A DNA stretch of 29,872 nucleotides, taken from NCBI GenBank assembly GCA_910585645.1, contig CAJUFP010000060.1:1-29872 (forward strand), in the 5' to 3' direction. Positions 15,503-24,163 of the stretch are shown piece after piece. This stretch comes from an uncultured Hungatella sp. (GTDB taxonomy: Bacteria > Bacillota > Clostridia > Lachnospirales > Lachnospiraceae). The position numbers were made by a program, and so were the translations under genes. The notes beneath the pieces were generated by a model. It saw nothing but the letters and a program-made list of their open reading frames with translations, did no database searches and was not told the origin of the DNA. The stretch's first letter is position 1. Every line of letters begins with the position of its first letter.

Positions 15503-16759
15503 ATGGATGCATATGCAGGATACTATATTGAGGAAGAAAAATTAATGGAGTCGTCCTCAGGAGGCGCTGTAAACGCGATATCAGAGAGATTCGCACAGAA
15601 TGGGGGAATTGTCTATGGTGTTTCCTATTCACAGGATTTCTATTCCGCAGTCTATGAATATGCCGAATCAGAGGAAGGGGTAAGAAAATTCCGGGGCAGT
15701 AAATATGTGTATGCTAATAAAACGATCCAAAAGGATTCAGGAATTGTATCCGTGTATAAAGATGCCGTGCAGAAATTGGGAGAGGGAGCCAGAATTCTGT
15801 TTACAGGGACAGGATGTGATATTGCCGCGCTCATAGGGCTTGCAAAGAGAGAGAACGCAAATACAGAGCGGCTGTTCACAATAGAATTAATCTGTGACGG
15901 TGTGACAAACGAAATTGTACAGAAAGAGTTTGTGTCATATATAGAAGGGATTTATAAATCCAAAGTGATTAAGTTCAGTCTCAGGTATAAAGACGGAGGG
16001 TGGACACCGCCATATATATACGCTGAATTTGAGAACGGAAAAAAGTATTTGGAACCGTTCAGTGAATCAGATTATGGATTTGCGTTTCTAAATTATAAAA
16101 GGAAAGCGTGCTATCACTGCCGCTTCAAAGATAAAAACCATTTTGGAGATATAGTAGCCGGGGATTTCTGGGGATGCCGTCCAGGTATGGACGAATACAA
16201 CAAAAAGGGCGTTTCTCTGCTTCTGGTGAATACAAGAAAAGGAGATATTCTGTTAGACTGCCTCAGACAACAGCGATTCTATTTGAAGAAGACCGACAGA
16301 GAATATGCGCTCTGTCATAATCCCCGGTATTTTACCTCCCACGAGGAGTCTCCCGGGTGGGATCTGTTTGATCAGATAATTAAGGAGAAGGGGCTGCACG
16401 AAGCAGTGAGAAGCTGTCTAAACATTACAGAACCGGAGCGGTTTAGGGATTGCGTGTTCAGCGAAGTCGTCTTGTGGGGGACAGGAAATTGTTTTCGTAA
16501 GTATATCTCTGTGATTCGGGAGTTATTCTCAGCCATTCGTGTTGTTGACAGCAGCGAACAGCGATGGGGAGAAACATTGGACTATGGACTTATATGTGAA
16601 TCTCCGGATATTCTGGACAACAAAAGGGATAGTTTCGTTTTAATTATGATTGAAAATGTGAATGGGGCATTTCAAGTGGTCAATGCATTATTGGACCGGA
16701 ATATTACGGCGTTTGACCACATAAAAAACTGGATTTATTACGGAAAAATTCAGAAATAG
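15503..16759 (+). CDS. FrhB/FdhB-like protein lacking ferredoxin domain, with C-terminal Rossmann-like domain (module 2)
   Basis: A 418-aa relative of the 13098 gene. It starts straight at the FrhB/FdhB region (YAGYYIEEEKLMESSSGGAV, KYVYANKTIQKDSG, FTGTGCDIAALIG, ELICDGV, YKDGGWTPPYIYAEF, DIVAGDFWGC), so the N-terminal double 4Fe-4S domain is absent. Two cysteines in KACYHCRF may be a surviving metal contact. Residues about 322-418 form an added domain starting VVLWGTGNCFRKY, resembling the small 'GTG/GAG' nucleotide-binding modules seen in later genes. The ATG abuts the stop of the previous gene. Family assignment is firm, but the role of the truncated form is unclear; it may act with the ferredoxin-containing paralog. 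Confidence 0.8.
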   Translation: MDAYAGYYIEEEKLMESSSGGAVNAISERFAQNGGIVYGVSYSQDFYSAVYEYAESEEGVRKFRGSKYVYANKTIQKDSGIVSVYKDAVQKLGEGARILFTGTGCDIAALIGLAKRENANTERLFTIELICDGVTNEIVQKEFVSYIEGIYKSKVIKFSLRYKDGGWTPPYIYAEFENGKKYLEPFSESDYGFAFLNYKRKACYHCRFKDKNHFGDIVAGDFWGCRPGMDEYNKKGVSLLLVNTRKGDILLDCLRQQRFYLKKTDREYALCHNPRYFTSHEESPGWDLFDQIIKEKGLHEAVRSCLNITEPERFRDCVFSEVVLWGTGNCFRKYISVIRELFSAIRVVDSSEQRWGETLDYGLICESPDILDNKRDSFVLIMIENVNGAFQVVNALLDRNITAFDHIKNWIYYGKIQK

Positions 16760-16792
16760 AGGATTTTACACAGTAGTAATGAGGAAATACAG

Positions 16793-17869
16793 ATGAATAG
16801 AGAGATAGGCATTCTAACCTTCCACTATGCCGACAACCACGGTGCGGTACTGCAGGCATACGCGCTGAGGCGGGTCATTAATTCCTTTTTGGGCTGCCAT
16901 GCAGATCTTATCAATTATGTACCAAAAGGCTATAACTATCCGGTTTCTCCGGAACATGCGGACAGCCAAAAGAAAAAGAGAGAAAAGTTTGAACGGTTTC
17001 TTTTGGAATATTGCGGGGTCAACACGCCGATGATTCATTCGGTTGAGGGAAACAGTAAAGATGTATATGTGGTGGGAAGCGATCAGATCTGGAACCTGGA
17101 TATTTGGGAGGCAGCGGCTGACTGTGAATACTTCCTGCCCCATTTAAGCAGCAAGGCAAAGAGAATCGCCTATTCGGCAAGTATTGGAATGGAACCAGAG
17201 GAGATCGATGAAGAATTATTCAGACAATATCTTCCCTGGTTTGACAAAATTTCCCTGAGAGAGGAGAACTGCGTGGAGCGCGTATCCAGGCTGTCAGGGC
17301 AGAAATGTCACGTTACCCTAGACCCGTCCCTGCTGCTAACAGGGGAAGACTATGAGCCGCTGATGGAAAAGCCGGACCGGGCACAAGAGCCGTATCTCCT
17401 TTACTTCTGGTACGATCTGGGAGATGGGGGACTTGGAAGTGTGGAGACAGTCAATACACTTGCAAGAAAATACAATGTGACGATTAAGCACTCATTTCTC
17501 TCAGAGTCCTCACTGGCCAGAAGAATGCTTGTAAGGGACGGAGGCAGCATGATCCAGGAGGGAATCGGTGAATTTTTGTGGTATGTAAAAAATGCTATGG
17601 CCGTGGTCACCAATTCCTTTCACGGAGCCGTGTTTTCCATACTGTTTGAGAGACCGCTGTATCTGTACTATCCCCAGATCAGAAAGTGCAGACAGGAGAA
17701 CCTGGTCCGGCTGCTTCATCTTCAGGACAGGGTAATTGAGGGGTATGTCAGCGGGGACAGACTGACTTTGCAGACAGATTATAAACCTGTCTTCCATCGG
17801 TTGGACAGGGAGAGAAGGAAATCATTAGCATATCTGAGAGAAGCAATCAGAGGCGCGGAAAGAGAATAG
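16793..17869 (+). CDS. Polysaccharide pyruvyl transferase family protein (module 2)
   Basis: A 358-aa PS_pyruv_trans protein of a more canonical type than the 14405 copy. It opens with IGILTFHYADNHGAVLQAYALR, the classic family start. VVGSDQIWN holds the family's 'GSDQVWN' signature, followed by RIAYSASIG and SLREENCVE, DPSLLLTGEDY, and AVVTNSFHGAVFSILFERPLY with the conserved 'SFHG' histidine. It probably transfers pyruvate from PEP to a sugar in the cytosol. GAGGAAA precedes the ATG. It follows the second FrhB/FdhB-like gene, giving a second two-gene module of the same order as the first. The two transferases are only distantly alike, so this is not a recent duplication. Confidence 0.9.
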   Translation: MNREIGILTFHYADNHGAVLQAYALRRVINSFLGCHADLINYVPKGYNYPVSPEHADSQKKKREKFERFLLEYCGVNTPMIHSVEGNSKDVYVVGSDQIWNLDIWEAAADCEYFLPHLSSKAKRIAYSASIGMEPEEIDEELFRQYLPWFDKISLREENCVERVSRLSGQKCHVTLDPSLLLTGEDYEPLMEKPDRAQEPYLLYFWYDLGDGGLGSVETVNTLARKYNVTIKHSFLSESSLARRMLVRDGGSMIQEGIGEFLWYVKNAMAVVTNSFHGAVFSILFERPLYLYYPQIRKCRQENLVRLLHLQDRVIEGYVSGDRLTLQTDYKPVFHRLDRERRKSLAYLREAIRGAERE

Positions 17870-17872
17870 AGA

Positions 17873-18340
17873 ATGTCTGATACAAAAATATTTCCATCCC
17901 TTAGGATCACATGGCCGGATGAAGGAAAAGCCGGCTATGAGAAAAAGTGCCTATATCACGAAAGACTTCTGTATCGGTACTTGCAGCGGAAAATGGAAGG
18001 GTGGAGTGTAAAACAGTTTTTTGAGAGTGAGAACATAGACAGCTTCGCCCTATACGCAGTGACGGATTTCACACATCTCTTTTTAAAGGATCTGGGGCCG
18101 GACTGCAGAAGGCAGGGATTGAAAGCAGTCTGTGACAGAAATGCGGGAATGTTCCGAAAGCAGTTGGGAAATTATCCTGTGGCTTCCCCGGATGAGCTGG
18201 CGGGGCAGTACCATGGGAAGGCGGTAGACAAGATCATTGTGATGAGTGTCCTTCATGAGAATGAGATCATCAGTGATCTGTTAAAAAAGGGGATTTTATT
18301 AGATGACATTATTTCAGTTGTAAGTGTGCTGTATGCATGA
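17873..18340 (+). CDS. Small protein with probable Rossmann-like sensor domain
   Basis: A 155-aa cytoplasmic protein. The N-terminal third is charged and helical (YEKKCLYHERLLYRYLQRKM). From about residue 53 a pattern of beta strand, loop, helix, strand appears: SFALYAVTDFTHLFLKDL, LKAVCDRN, NYPVASPDEL, VDKIIVMSVLHENEIIS and ISVVSVLY. That order (sugar-nucleotide-type 'IYGAG' strand, 'CDRN', 'xxPVxSxxEL', 'DxIIxxS') is the one found in the small Rossmann module of neighbouring proteins, except that the glycine-rich loop is replaced by AVTDF. No catalytic residue is evident. It starts 3 bp after the previous stop and is in the same transcript. Confidence 0.55.
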   Translation: MSDTKIFPSLRITWPDEGKAGYEKKCLYHERLLYRYLQRKMEGWSVKQFFESENIDSFALYAVTDFTHLFLKDLGPDCRRQGLKAVCDRNAGMFRKQLGNYPVASPDELAGQYHGKAVDKIIVMSVLHENEIISDLLKKGILLDDIISVVSVLYA

Positions 18341-18361
18341 GAAACAAAGGATGGGCAGATC

Positions 18362-19750
18362 ATGAATATGGTGATTTTCGGTACAGGAGATATATACAGA
18401 AGAAATAAAAATTATATTGCAAAGGATGATAACATAGTTGCGCTTTTAGATAACAATAAACGCATACAGGGACGCCGGTTAGACGGCATACAGATTTACG
18501 ACCCGTCAGATATTGGCGGGATATCCTATGACAGGATTATACTTATGAGCGCTAGCTACAGGGCTATGAGAGAACAGCTTCTTGAACTTGGCTGTGACAG
18601 TGGGGATATTCTGTATTATCCGGAATATGTCAGCTTAGCGCAGGCAGGGAAGATGGAAGTCTATTTTGGGGCTCCTGTAAATATGTCGAAAAAAAAGGCA
18701 TTGGTCATCACTTCTTCCCTGGGATATCACGGAGGGGCTATGACAGCCGTATACACGGCTATGGCATTGGAACAAAAAGGATATGCAGCGGTGGTTGCGG
18801 CGCCCGGCGGCGACAGAGATTTTATCGAAGAATTTCGGGATAAAGGAATCACATTCTTTATCTGCCCCAGCCTTCCGTTTGCCAGGCAGAGCGATCTGTT
18901 CTGGACAAAACCGTTTCAGATGGTTGTTGTAAATACGTATCCCATGATCCTGTGCGGGCTTGAGATCAGCAGATACCGGAAAGTCGTGATCTGGCTCCAT
19001 GAAAGCCACAGTGTATATCAGTCTATGGACTTCTGGAGGAGCCGGGTTTTAAATGAGATTTTGTCTCCAAACCTGCGCATTTATGCGGTAAGTGATGTTG
19101 CGAAGAGAAATTTTGAAAAAAATATCAGGGAGTGCAATACAGGGATACTGCCCTGCGGGATTCCGGATACAGGGACAGAGGCTTATAAAATCAATGAAAA
19201 ACTGAGATTTGCCGTTATCGGAACCATTCATCCCATCAAATGTCAGCTGCTGTTTTTAGATGCTGTGGAACGTCTGGAGGAATCACGGCGTGGGGAGAGC
19301 GAATTTCTGATAATCGGGGATCAAGGCAATGAACCGGACTATGTCAATCTGGTTGAGGCCAAGGCAAAGCGTCTGACCAATGTTTCGATTTTAGGGAGAA
19401 AGACCCGAAGAGAGGTGGAGGAGATCTATGGGACCATTGATGTGCTGGTAGTGGCGTCAGAACAGGAGACTATGTCTTTGACAGCCATAGAGGCCATGAT
19501 GCACAAAAAGGTCTGCATCGTATCGGATGCAGCCGGAATGGCCGGGTACATCAGGCATAAGGAGAACGGGCTGACCTTTCGTGTCAACGACGTAAACAGT
19601 CTGCTGGAAGGGATGGAGTTCTGCATACAGAATCGGGACAGATTGGAGCATATGGGAAGGCGCGGAAGGGAAACGTATGAGGCGTTCTTTACACTGGAGA
19701 AATTCGGGGACAGAATCCAGCCAAAGATGGCGGAATGGAAATTAGCATGA
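18362..19750 (+). CDS. Rossmann-like domain fused to GT4-type glycosyltransferase
   Basis: A 462-aa two-domain protein. Residues 1-95 are a small nucleotide-binding-like module (MNMVIFGTGDIYRRNKNYIA, ALLDNNKRIQGRRLDGI, ISYDRIILMSASYRAM). Residues about 110-460 are a GT-B glycosyltransferase of family GT4/GT1 type: KALVITSSLGYHGGAMTAVY, VVIWLHESHSVYQ, IYAVSDVAKRNFEKNI, RFAVIGTIHPIKCQLLFLDA, and the donor-site E-x7-E motif in EQETMSLTAIEAM (E369, E377). It presumably moves an NDP-activated sugar to a growing oligosaccharide on the cytoplasmic side. The spacing to the upstream gene is about 20 bp; its final bases overlap the next gene. Confidence 0.88.
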   Translation: MNMVIFGTGDIYRRNKNYIAKDDNIVALLDNNKRIQGRRLDGIQIYDPSDIGGISYDRIILMSASYRAMREQLLELGCDSGDILYYPEYVSLAQAGKMEVYFGAPVNMSKKKALVITSSLGYHGGAMTAVYTAMALEQKGYAAVVAAPGGDRDFIEEFRDKGITFFICPSLPFARQSDLFWTKPFQMVVVNTYPMILCGLEISRYRKVVIWLHESHSVYQSMDFWRSRVLNEILSPNLRIYAVSDVAKRNFEKNIRECNTGILPCGIPDTGTEAYKINEKLRFAVIGTIHPIKCQLLFLDAVERLEESRRGESEFLIIGDQGNEPDYVNLVEAKAKRLTNVSILGRKTRREVEEIYGTIDVLVVASEQETMSLTAIEAMMHKKVCIVSDAAGMAGYIRHKENGLTFRVNDVNSLLEGMEFCIQNRDRLEHMGRRGRETYEAFFTLEKFGDRIQPKMAEWKLA

Positions 19751-21021
19751 AAAATGTTTTTGATATAAAAAGAGAGAAAAATTTGAATTTTATACTGCCC
19801 AAAGAACAATTTCTGCCAGGAGCCTCCTCCGTAGATATGACGGGCGTACTGGTTATTATGCATATTCACTATATAGAGACTATTCAGGAATATCTTTACT
19901 ATATGTCCAGTATTCCATTGGAAGCCAATATTATCTTCACTACCTCTCACCAGGAAGTGAGAAACGTCCTGGAATCATACCGAAATTCTACAGGAAGAAA
20001 ATTTCGTATAATGGAAAAGATAAACCGTGGGCGGGACATAAGCGCGCTGTTGGTAACGAGCAGGAATGAATTGATGAAGTACAGGCTTATCTGTTTTGCC
20101 CATGATAAAAGAGCCAGAGATAAAGAGACACAGAAAGACGTAGAAATTTTTGTCAGATGTTTATGGGAGAATACACTGGGCAGTGAAGCTTATGTGAGAA
20201 ATGTGATACATATGTTTGAGAGACATACCTCCCTTGGGCTGTTGATGCCGCCGGAGTCATTCAGTGATAATTATAAATTTGTCCACACCAATACCTGGGA
20301 TAACAACTATAAATTGATGGAAGCCCTGGCAAGGGAATTGAAGCTTCACTGTGATCTGAATCCGAAAAAGAAACCTCTCTCTCTGGGAACCGTTTTCTGG
20401 GCAAGGACAGAGGCCTTGAAAAAACTTTTTGAGAAAGAATGGAAATACGAAGATTTTGATGAAGAACCGCTGCCTATGGATGGAACTATCAGCCATGCAG
20501 TTGAGAGGTGTTTTGCATATGTAGCTCAGGACGCGGGATTCGATACAGGAATTGTTATGACAGATAAGTTCGCAGGGGAACGGATGGATGCGATGCAGGA
20601 TATAATGACAGAGACATTTGATTTTCTGACTAATGTTATAGGGATTCAGACTATTGGGGAATTAAAGGTTGGAAATCAAGCATATGCTTCCATGTTGGAG
20701 TTTGCAAAAAAATTTCGGTATGTATATATTTATGGGGCAGGTGAGTATGGGAGGATATGCCGAAGAATTTTAAATGGTTTCCGTATCCCTGTGGAGAGTT
20801 ATATTGTGAGTAACAGGGAAGAGATGGTTATGGAAGCTGAGGGGTTGGCTATATATAACTTTTCAGAGATTCCATTAGATGATGAAACAGGTATTATCAT
20901 AGCAGTCAGCAGCAAGTATTCTGGAGAAATTATGGAGGAGATCAGGAAGGAAGACGCAAATTTTAAAAATATTTACTATTTTTCCTGCAGCGATCTGTCA
21001 GAGGAGGGGCGGACTTTATAA
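19747..21021 (+). CDS. RgpF-type (rhamnan synthesis F) protein with C-terminal Rossmann-like domain
   Basis: About 424 aa. Residues to about 310 match the rhamnan synthesis protein F family found in cell-wall polysaccharide clusters (GVLVIMHIHYIETIQEYLYY, INRGRDISALLV, LICFAHDKRAR, GLLMPPESFSD, GTVFWARTEALKKLFEKEW, PMDGTISHAVERCFAYVAQD). The final 100 residues are a separate module beginning YVYIYGAGEYGRICRRIL, with IVSNREE, GLAIYNFSEIPLD, and IIIAVSSKYSGEIMEEI, the same fold-type fused to several neighbours. RgpF family members are glycosyltransferase-like and needed for polysaccharide assembly. ATG 19747 shares ATGA with the previous stop; an in-frame ATG at 19735 is also possible. Confidence 0.85.
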   Translation: MKNVFDIKREKNLNFILPKEQFLPGASSVDMTGVLVIMHIHYIETIQEYLYYMSSIPLEANIIFTTSHQEVRNVLESYRNSTGRKFRIMEKINRGRDISALLVTSRNELMKYRLICFAHDKRARDKETQKDVEIFVRCLWENTLGSEAYVRNVIHMFERHTSLGLLMPPESFSDNYKFVHTNTWDNNYKLMEALARELKLHCDLNPKKKPLSLGTVFWARTEALKKLFEKEWKYEDFDEEPLPMDGTISHAVERCFAYVAQDAGFDTGIVMTDKFAGERMDAMQDIMTETFDFLTNVIGIQTIGELKVGNQAYASMLEFAKKFRYVYIYGAGEYGRICRRILNGFRIPVESYIVSNREEMVMEAEGLAIYNFSEIPLDDETGIIIAVSSKYSGEIMEEIRKEDANFKNIYYFSCSDLSEEGRTL

Positions 21022-21062
21022 AGAAGAAAGCAGAATATACCAGAGAAAGCGGTGATAAATCA

Positions 21063-23024
21063 ATGATGTCCCAGGAAGAAATGCATACAATCTCCGTATT
21101 CCGGCAGCACATCCCAAAAGAAACCTTCGGAAAATTTGCAATTTACGGAACCGGAATCCATGCAGGGGCGATTCTGACCCACTGTATGGATTATGAGATT
21201 GGAGGGGTGCTGGACAGGGAGAAAACAGGACAGACTTTTTGCGGCCTTCCCGTACTGTCCCTGGAGGAAGCTCTGGAGCAGGGGATCGGAAAGATCGTCA
21301 TTGCGGCGCGGCCGGCAGTACATACGATTATATACAGAAGAATCCGGGAGTGGTGCCTCTCCCACAAGGTACAAGTGTACGACATATACGGGAAAGAGAT
21401 CCGGGATCAGACGGACTCTGACCGATGGGATTCGCCGTATTTTGAAGTCTCCTATGAGAAGCTGCTGAGGGAGATTGATTCCCATGATGTGATTTCCTTT
21501 GATATCTTTGACACGATTCTCATGCGCAGGACGTATGAACCGGCAGACATCTTTTCCATGGTGGACATGGAGACTCAGGAGGAGATGCCCCATGCCTTTT
21601 CCCACATGAGAGAGGAGAGTACAAAAGAACTTTTAGAGACCTGCAATCCGGATCTGTATCAGATCTATGAACATATGGGAAGGAAATACGGGCTTTCCCG
21701 ACAACTGTGCAGTACCCTTTTAAACAGAGAGCTGGAGAAGGAGCGGGAAGCCCTGACAGTCAGAGAGCGGATGAAAGCGTGTACAGAATACTGCCTTCGT
21801 GCGGGAAAACCCTGGTTTCTGGTGTCAGACATGTATCTGCCGCCGGAGATTTTAAAAGAATTTCTGGACCGCTTCGGTATTGCCGGGTATGAGGAAATCA
21901 TTGTCTCCTGCCGGCACAATATGTCCAAGACTCAGGGCCTGTTTGGCGTTCTCAGGGAAAAAGCAGGAAAAGCCTCCTGCCTGCATATCGGCGACAGCAA
22001 AGAGGCGGATTATGACGCCCCCAAAAAGAGCGGGATTGACGCGTTTCTCATTATGCCTGCGGTGAGGATGATGGAGATATCCTCCTGGAACCGTGTGCTG
22101 ACCCATGTAGACGGAAGCGGAAGCAGGGTAATGGCGGGGCTTCTGGCGGCGGAGGTGTTTAATGACCCGTTCGCCTTGTATCACTCCCAGGGGAAACCGG
22201 AGGTACTGAGAGCGGAACAATTCGGGTTTCTCTTTGTGGGTCCTCTTATGGTGTCCTTCCTGGTGTGGCTTTTTGGCGTCCTTTCCCAAAAGAGTGAGGG
22301 ACTTGTGCTGTTCGCGGCCAGGGACGGATGGATGGTTCAGAAAATGTACCGGCTTCTCAGGGAGAAATGGGCGGTCAGACCGCTGCCAAAGGATATCTAT
22401 CTCATGATCTCACGGCGGGTTATAGCGGAATCGGCGGAGAGAGAGAAAGGGAGCCGATACAGAACGTATATCGCTTCCCTGGGACTGGAGGAATATAAAG
22501 AGCTGTACTTTTTTGACTTTATGTCCAGAGGAACCTGCCAGGCAGGCCTTGAGGGGATAACAGGCAGGAAAATGACAGGGGTGTATGTTCAAAGAAGCGT
22601 CAGCGACGACGCCGGGAAAAACGCAGTCCATGTGAAAGCTCTCTTTGGGGAATCCTCAGCCTATGAAAATAACCTGAGAATATTTGCCATGTGCGATTTT
22701 CTGGAGTGTATTTTTACCTCCTATATGCCCTCCTTTTCGGGGATCGACGAGAAGGGGCGGTTTGTGTACCAGGAGGAGAGGCGGACCGGGGAGCAGATCA
22801 AATGTCTCAAGAGCATACATAGAGGGATCGCACAATACTGTGAAGCGTTCTCAGATATGGTAAAGCGTATGCCTGACAGGATGCCGCCCACCGGCTTCTG
22901 CGATGAGATCCTGGGCTGTACGGACGCGGCGTTTTCAAAAATCCATATTCCCACGCTTAGAGAGTTTATCCTGGACGACTGGCTGGGAGGGGACAAGAAC
23001 ACGGGAAAGGATGTTTTGGACTGA
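21063..23024 (+). CDS. Rossmann-like plus HAD-superfamily multidomain protein
   Basis: A 653-aa protein. Residues 23-110: small Rossmann-like module (KFAIYGTGIHAGAILTH, GVLDREKTGQTFCGLPVLSL, KIVIAARPAVHT). Residues about 140-330: HAD-type domain with motif I DIFDTIL (D147, D150), motif II S255 in LVSDMYLP, Lys289 in SKTQGLF and motif IV GDSKEADYD (D311, D316). Residues about 365-650 form a third region starting EQFGFLFVGPLMVSFLVWLF, with FAARDGWMVQKMYRLLRE, of a type common in capsule loci next to such HAD domains. All catalytic HAD residues are present, so phosphatase or phosphotransferase activity on a sugar or glycan phosphate is likely. Codon use is distinctly more GC-rich than the genes before it. 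Confidence 0.8.
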   Translation: MMSQEEMHTISVFRQHIPKETFGKFAIYGTGIHAGAILTHCMDYEIGGVLDREKTGQTFCGLPVLSLEEALEQGIGKIVIAARPAVHTIIYRRIREWCLSHKVQVYDIYGKEIRDQTDSDRWDSPYFEVSYEKLLREIDSHDVISFDIFDTILMRRTYEPADIFSMVDMETQEEMPHAFSHMREESTKELLETCNPDLYQIYEHMGRKYGLSRQLCSTLLNRELEKEREALTVRERMKACTEYCLRAGKPWFLVSDMYLPPEILKEFLDRFGIAGYEEIIVSCRHNMSKTQGLFGVLREKAGKASCLHIGDSKEADYDAPKKSGIDAFLIMPAVRMMEISSWNRVLTHVDGSGSRVMAGLLAAEVFNDPFALYHSQGKPEVLRAEQFGFLFVGPLMVSFLVWLFGVLSQKSEGLVLFAARDGWMVQKMYRLLREKWAVRPLPKDIYLMISRRVIAESAEREKGSRYRTYIASLGLEEYKELYFFDFMSRGTCQAGLEGITGRKMTGVYVQRSVSDDAGKNAVHVKALFGESSAYENNLRIFAMCDFLECIFTSYMPSFSGIDEKGRFVYQEERRTGEQIKCLKSIHRGIAQYCEAFSDMVKRMPDRMPPTGFCDEILGCTDAAFSKIHIPTLREFILDDWLGGDKNTGKDVLD

Positions 23025-24140
23025 ATGATGAAAAAGATTCTCCATATGACCCCTCCGGTCATTAAAAACGGCATATACCGATACATTTTTAATCACATGG
23101 CGTACATAGACCAGAGAAACTATCAATTTTCATTTCTAACAAAAAATCCGGAAGAACTGACCAGGACGAAAGAGTTTAGGCGCTACAGGTTTCCGGTCCG
23201 GGGATTTTGCAATGTGGAGCGCGGTAACCCTGCCGGGCTTAGAAAGGAGATTACCCGGATCTTAGGTGAGGGGTATGATGTTATCCACCTGCATACAAGC
23301 TACTGGCGCGGCTTTTTGATTGAGGAGATCGCCATGGAAATGAAAATTCCCAGAGTGATCGTGCATGCGCACAGCACGGGGATCGACGAGCCGGATGAGG
23401 CGGCGAGAAGGGAGCTTCTGGCCGGTCATGAGGCGTATAAGGAGAGATTCGGCATGCAGTACGCCACGGATCTGTGCGCCTGCTCAGAGCCGGCCGGCAG
23501 ATGGCTGTACAGAAAAGAACTTCTGGAAAAGGGCATCCATATACTGCCCAACGCCATTGACGTGGAGCGGTTTCGGTTTCGACAAGAGAGCCGTGGCAGG
23601 ATACGCCGCAGGCTGGGGATTGACGGAAAAATTGTTATCGGCAATACAGGAAGGTACTGCTACCAGAAAAACCAGAGCTTTCTGCTGGAAGCGTTTGCGC
23701 GGGCCCGCAAAAGAAACGGGAATCTGTTTCTCCTGTTTCTGGGGGAGGGTGAGCTGCTTGACGGGCTGAGAGGGCTGGCAGAACATCTTGGCATCAGGGA
23801 GGATGTATGCTTTATGGGCTGGCAGGAACGTCCGGAGGAGTATCTTCTGGCCATGGATGTCTTCTGTCTGCCGTCCAGGTTTGAGGGGCTGCCCATCTCC
23901 GTCATGGAGGCGCAGGCGTCAGGGCTTAAGTGCCTTGTGTCAGACCGGGTGACAAGGGAGTGTGATATTACGGGCATGGTGGAGTTTCTTCCCCTTGAAA
24001 CCCAGCTGTGGGTGGAGAAACTGGCAGCCGCCAGGCCGGATACGGACAGACAAACCTGTGATGAACGGTTTTGGCAGGCAGGATACAGTATGGAGGCTTC
24101 CGGCCAAAGGCTGACCAGGCTGTACGACGGATCTCTGTAA
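23025..24140 (+). CDS. GT4-family glycosyltransferase (EpsF-like)
   Basis: A 371-aa GT-B glycosyltransferase. The N-terminal domain has ILHMTPPVIKNGIYRYIFNH, YDVIHLHTSYWRG, VIVHAHSTGID; the C-terminal donor domain has ILPNAIDVERFRF, IVIGNTGRYCYQKNQSFLLE, LFLLFLGEGEL, VCFMGWQERPEEYLLAMDVF, and PSRFEGLPISVMEAQASGL with the E-x7-E donor motif (E287, E295). It closely follows the style of exopolysaccharide enzymes of the EpsF/CapM type in Firmicutes. The ATG immediately follows the stop of the HAD gene, so the genes are coupled. Donor sugar unknown. Confidence 0.92.
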   Translation: MMKKILHMTPPVIKNGIYRYIFNHMAYIDQRNYQFSFLTKNPEELTRTKEFRRYRFPVRGFCNVERGNPAGLRKEITRILGEGYDVIHLHTSYWRGFLIEEIAMEMKIPRVIVHAHSTGIDEPDEAARRELLAGHEAYKERFGMQYATDLCACSEPAGRWLYRKELLEKGIHILPNAIDVERFRFRQESRGRIRRRLGIDGKIVIGNTGRYCYQKNQSFLLEAFARARKRNGNLFLLFLGEGELLDGLRGLAEHLGIREDVCFMGWQERPEEYLLAMDVFCLPSRFEGLPISVMEAQASGLKCLVSDRVTRECDITGMVEFLPLETQLWVEKLAAARPDTDRQTCDERFWQAGYSMEASGQRLTRLYDGSL

Positions 24141-24163
24141 ATGCGCAGAAGGAGGAGAGGAAC

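Noticed and set aside
19426..19950. Minus-strand frame of 174 codons
   Set aside because: It is opposite two well-supported plus-strand genes and has no recognisable protein pattern.
24071..24163. Upstream extension of the first cytidylyltransferase
   Set aside because: It overlaps the preceding glycosyltransferase gene, and a strong GGAGGAGAGG site directly precedes the ATG at 24164, where the family normally begins.
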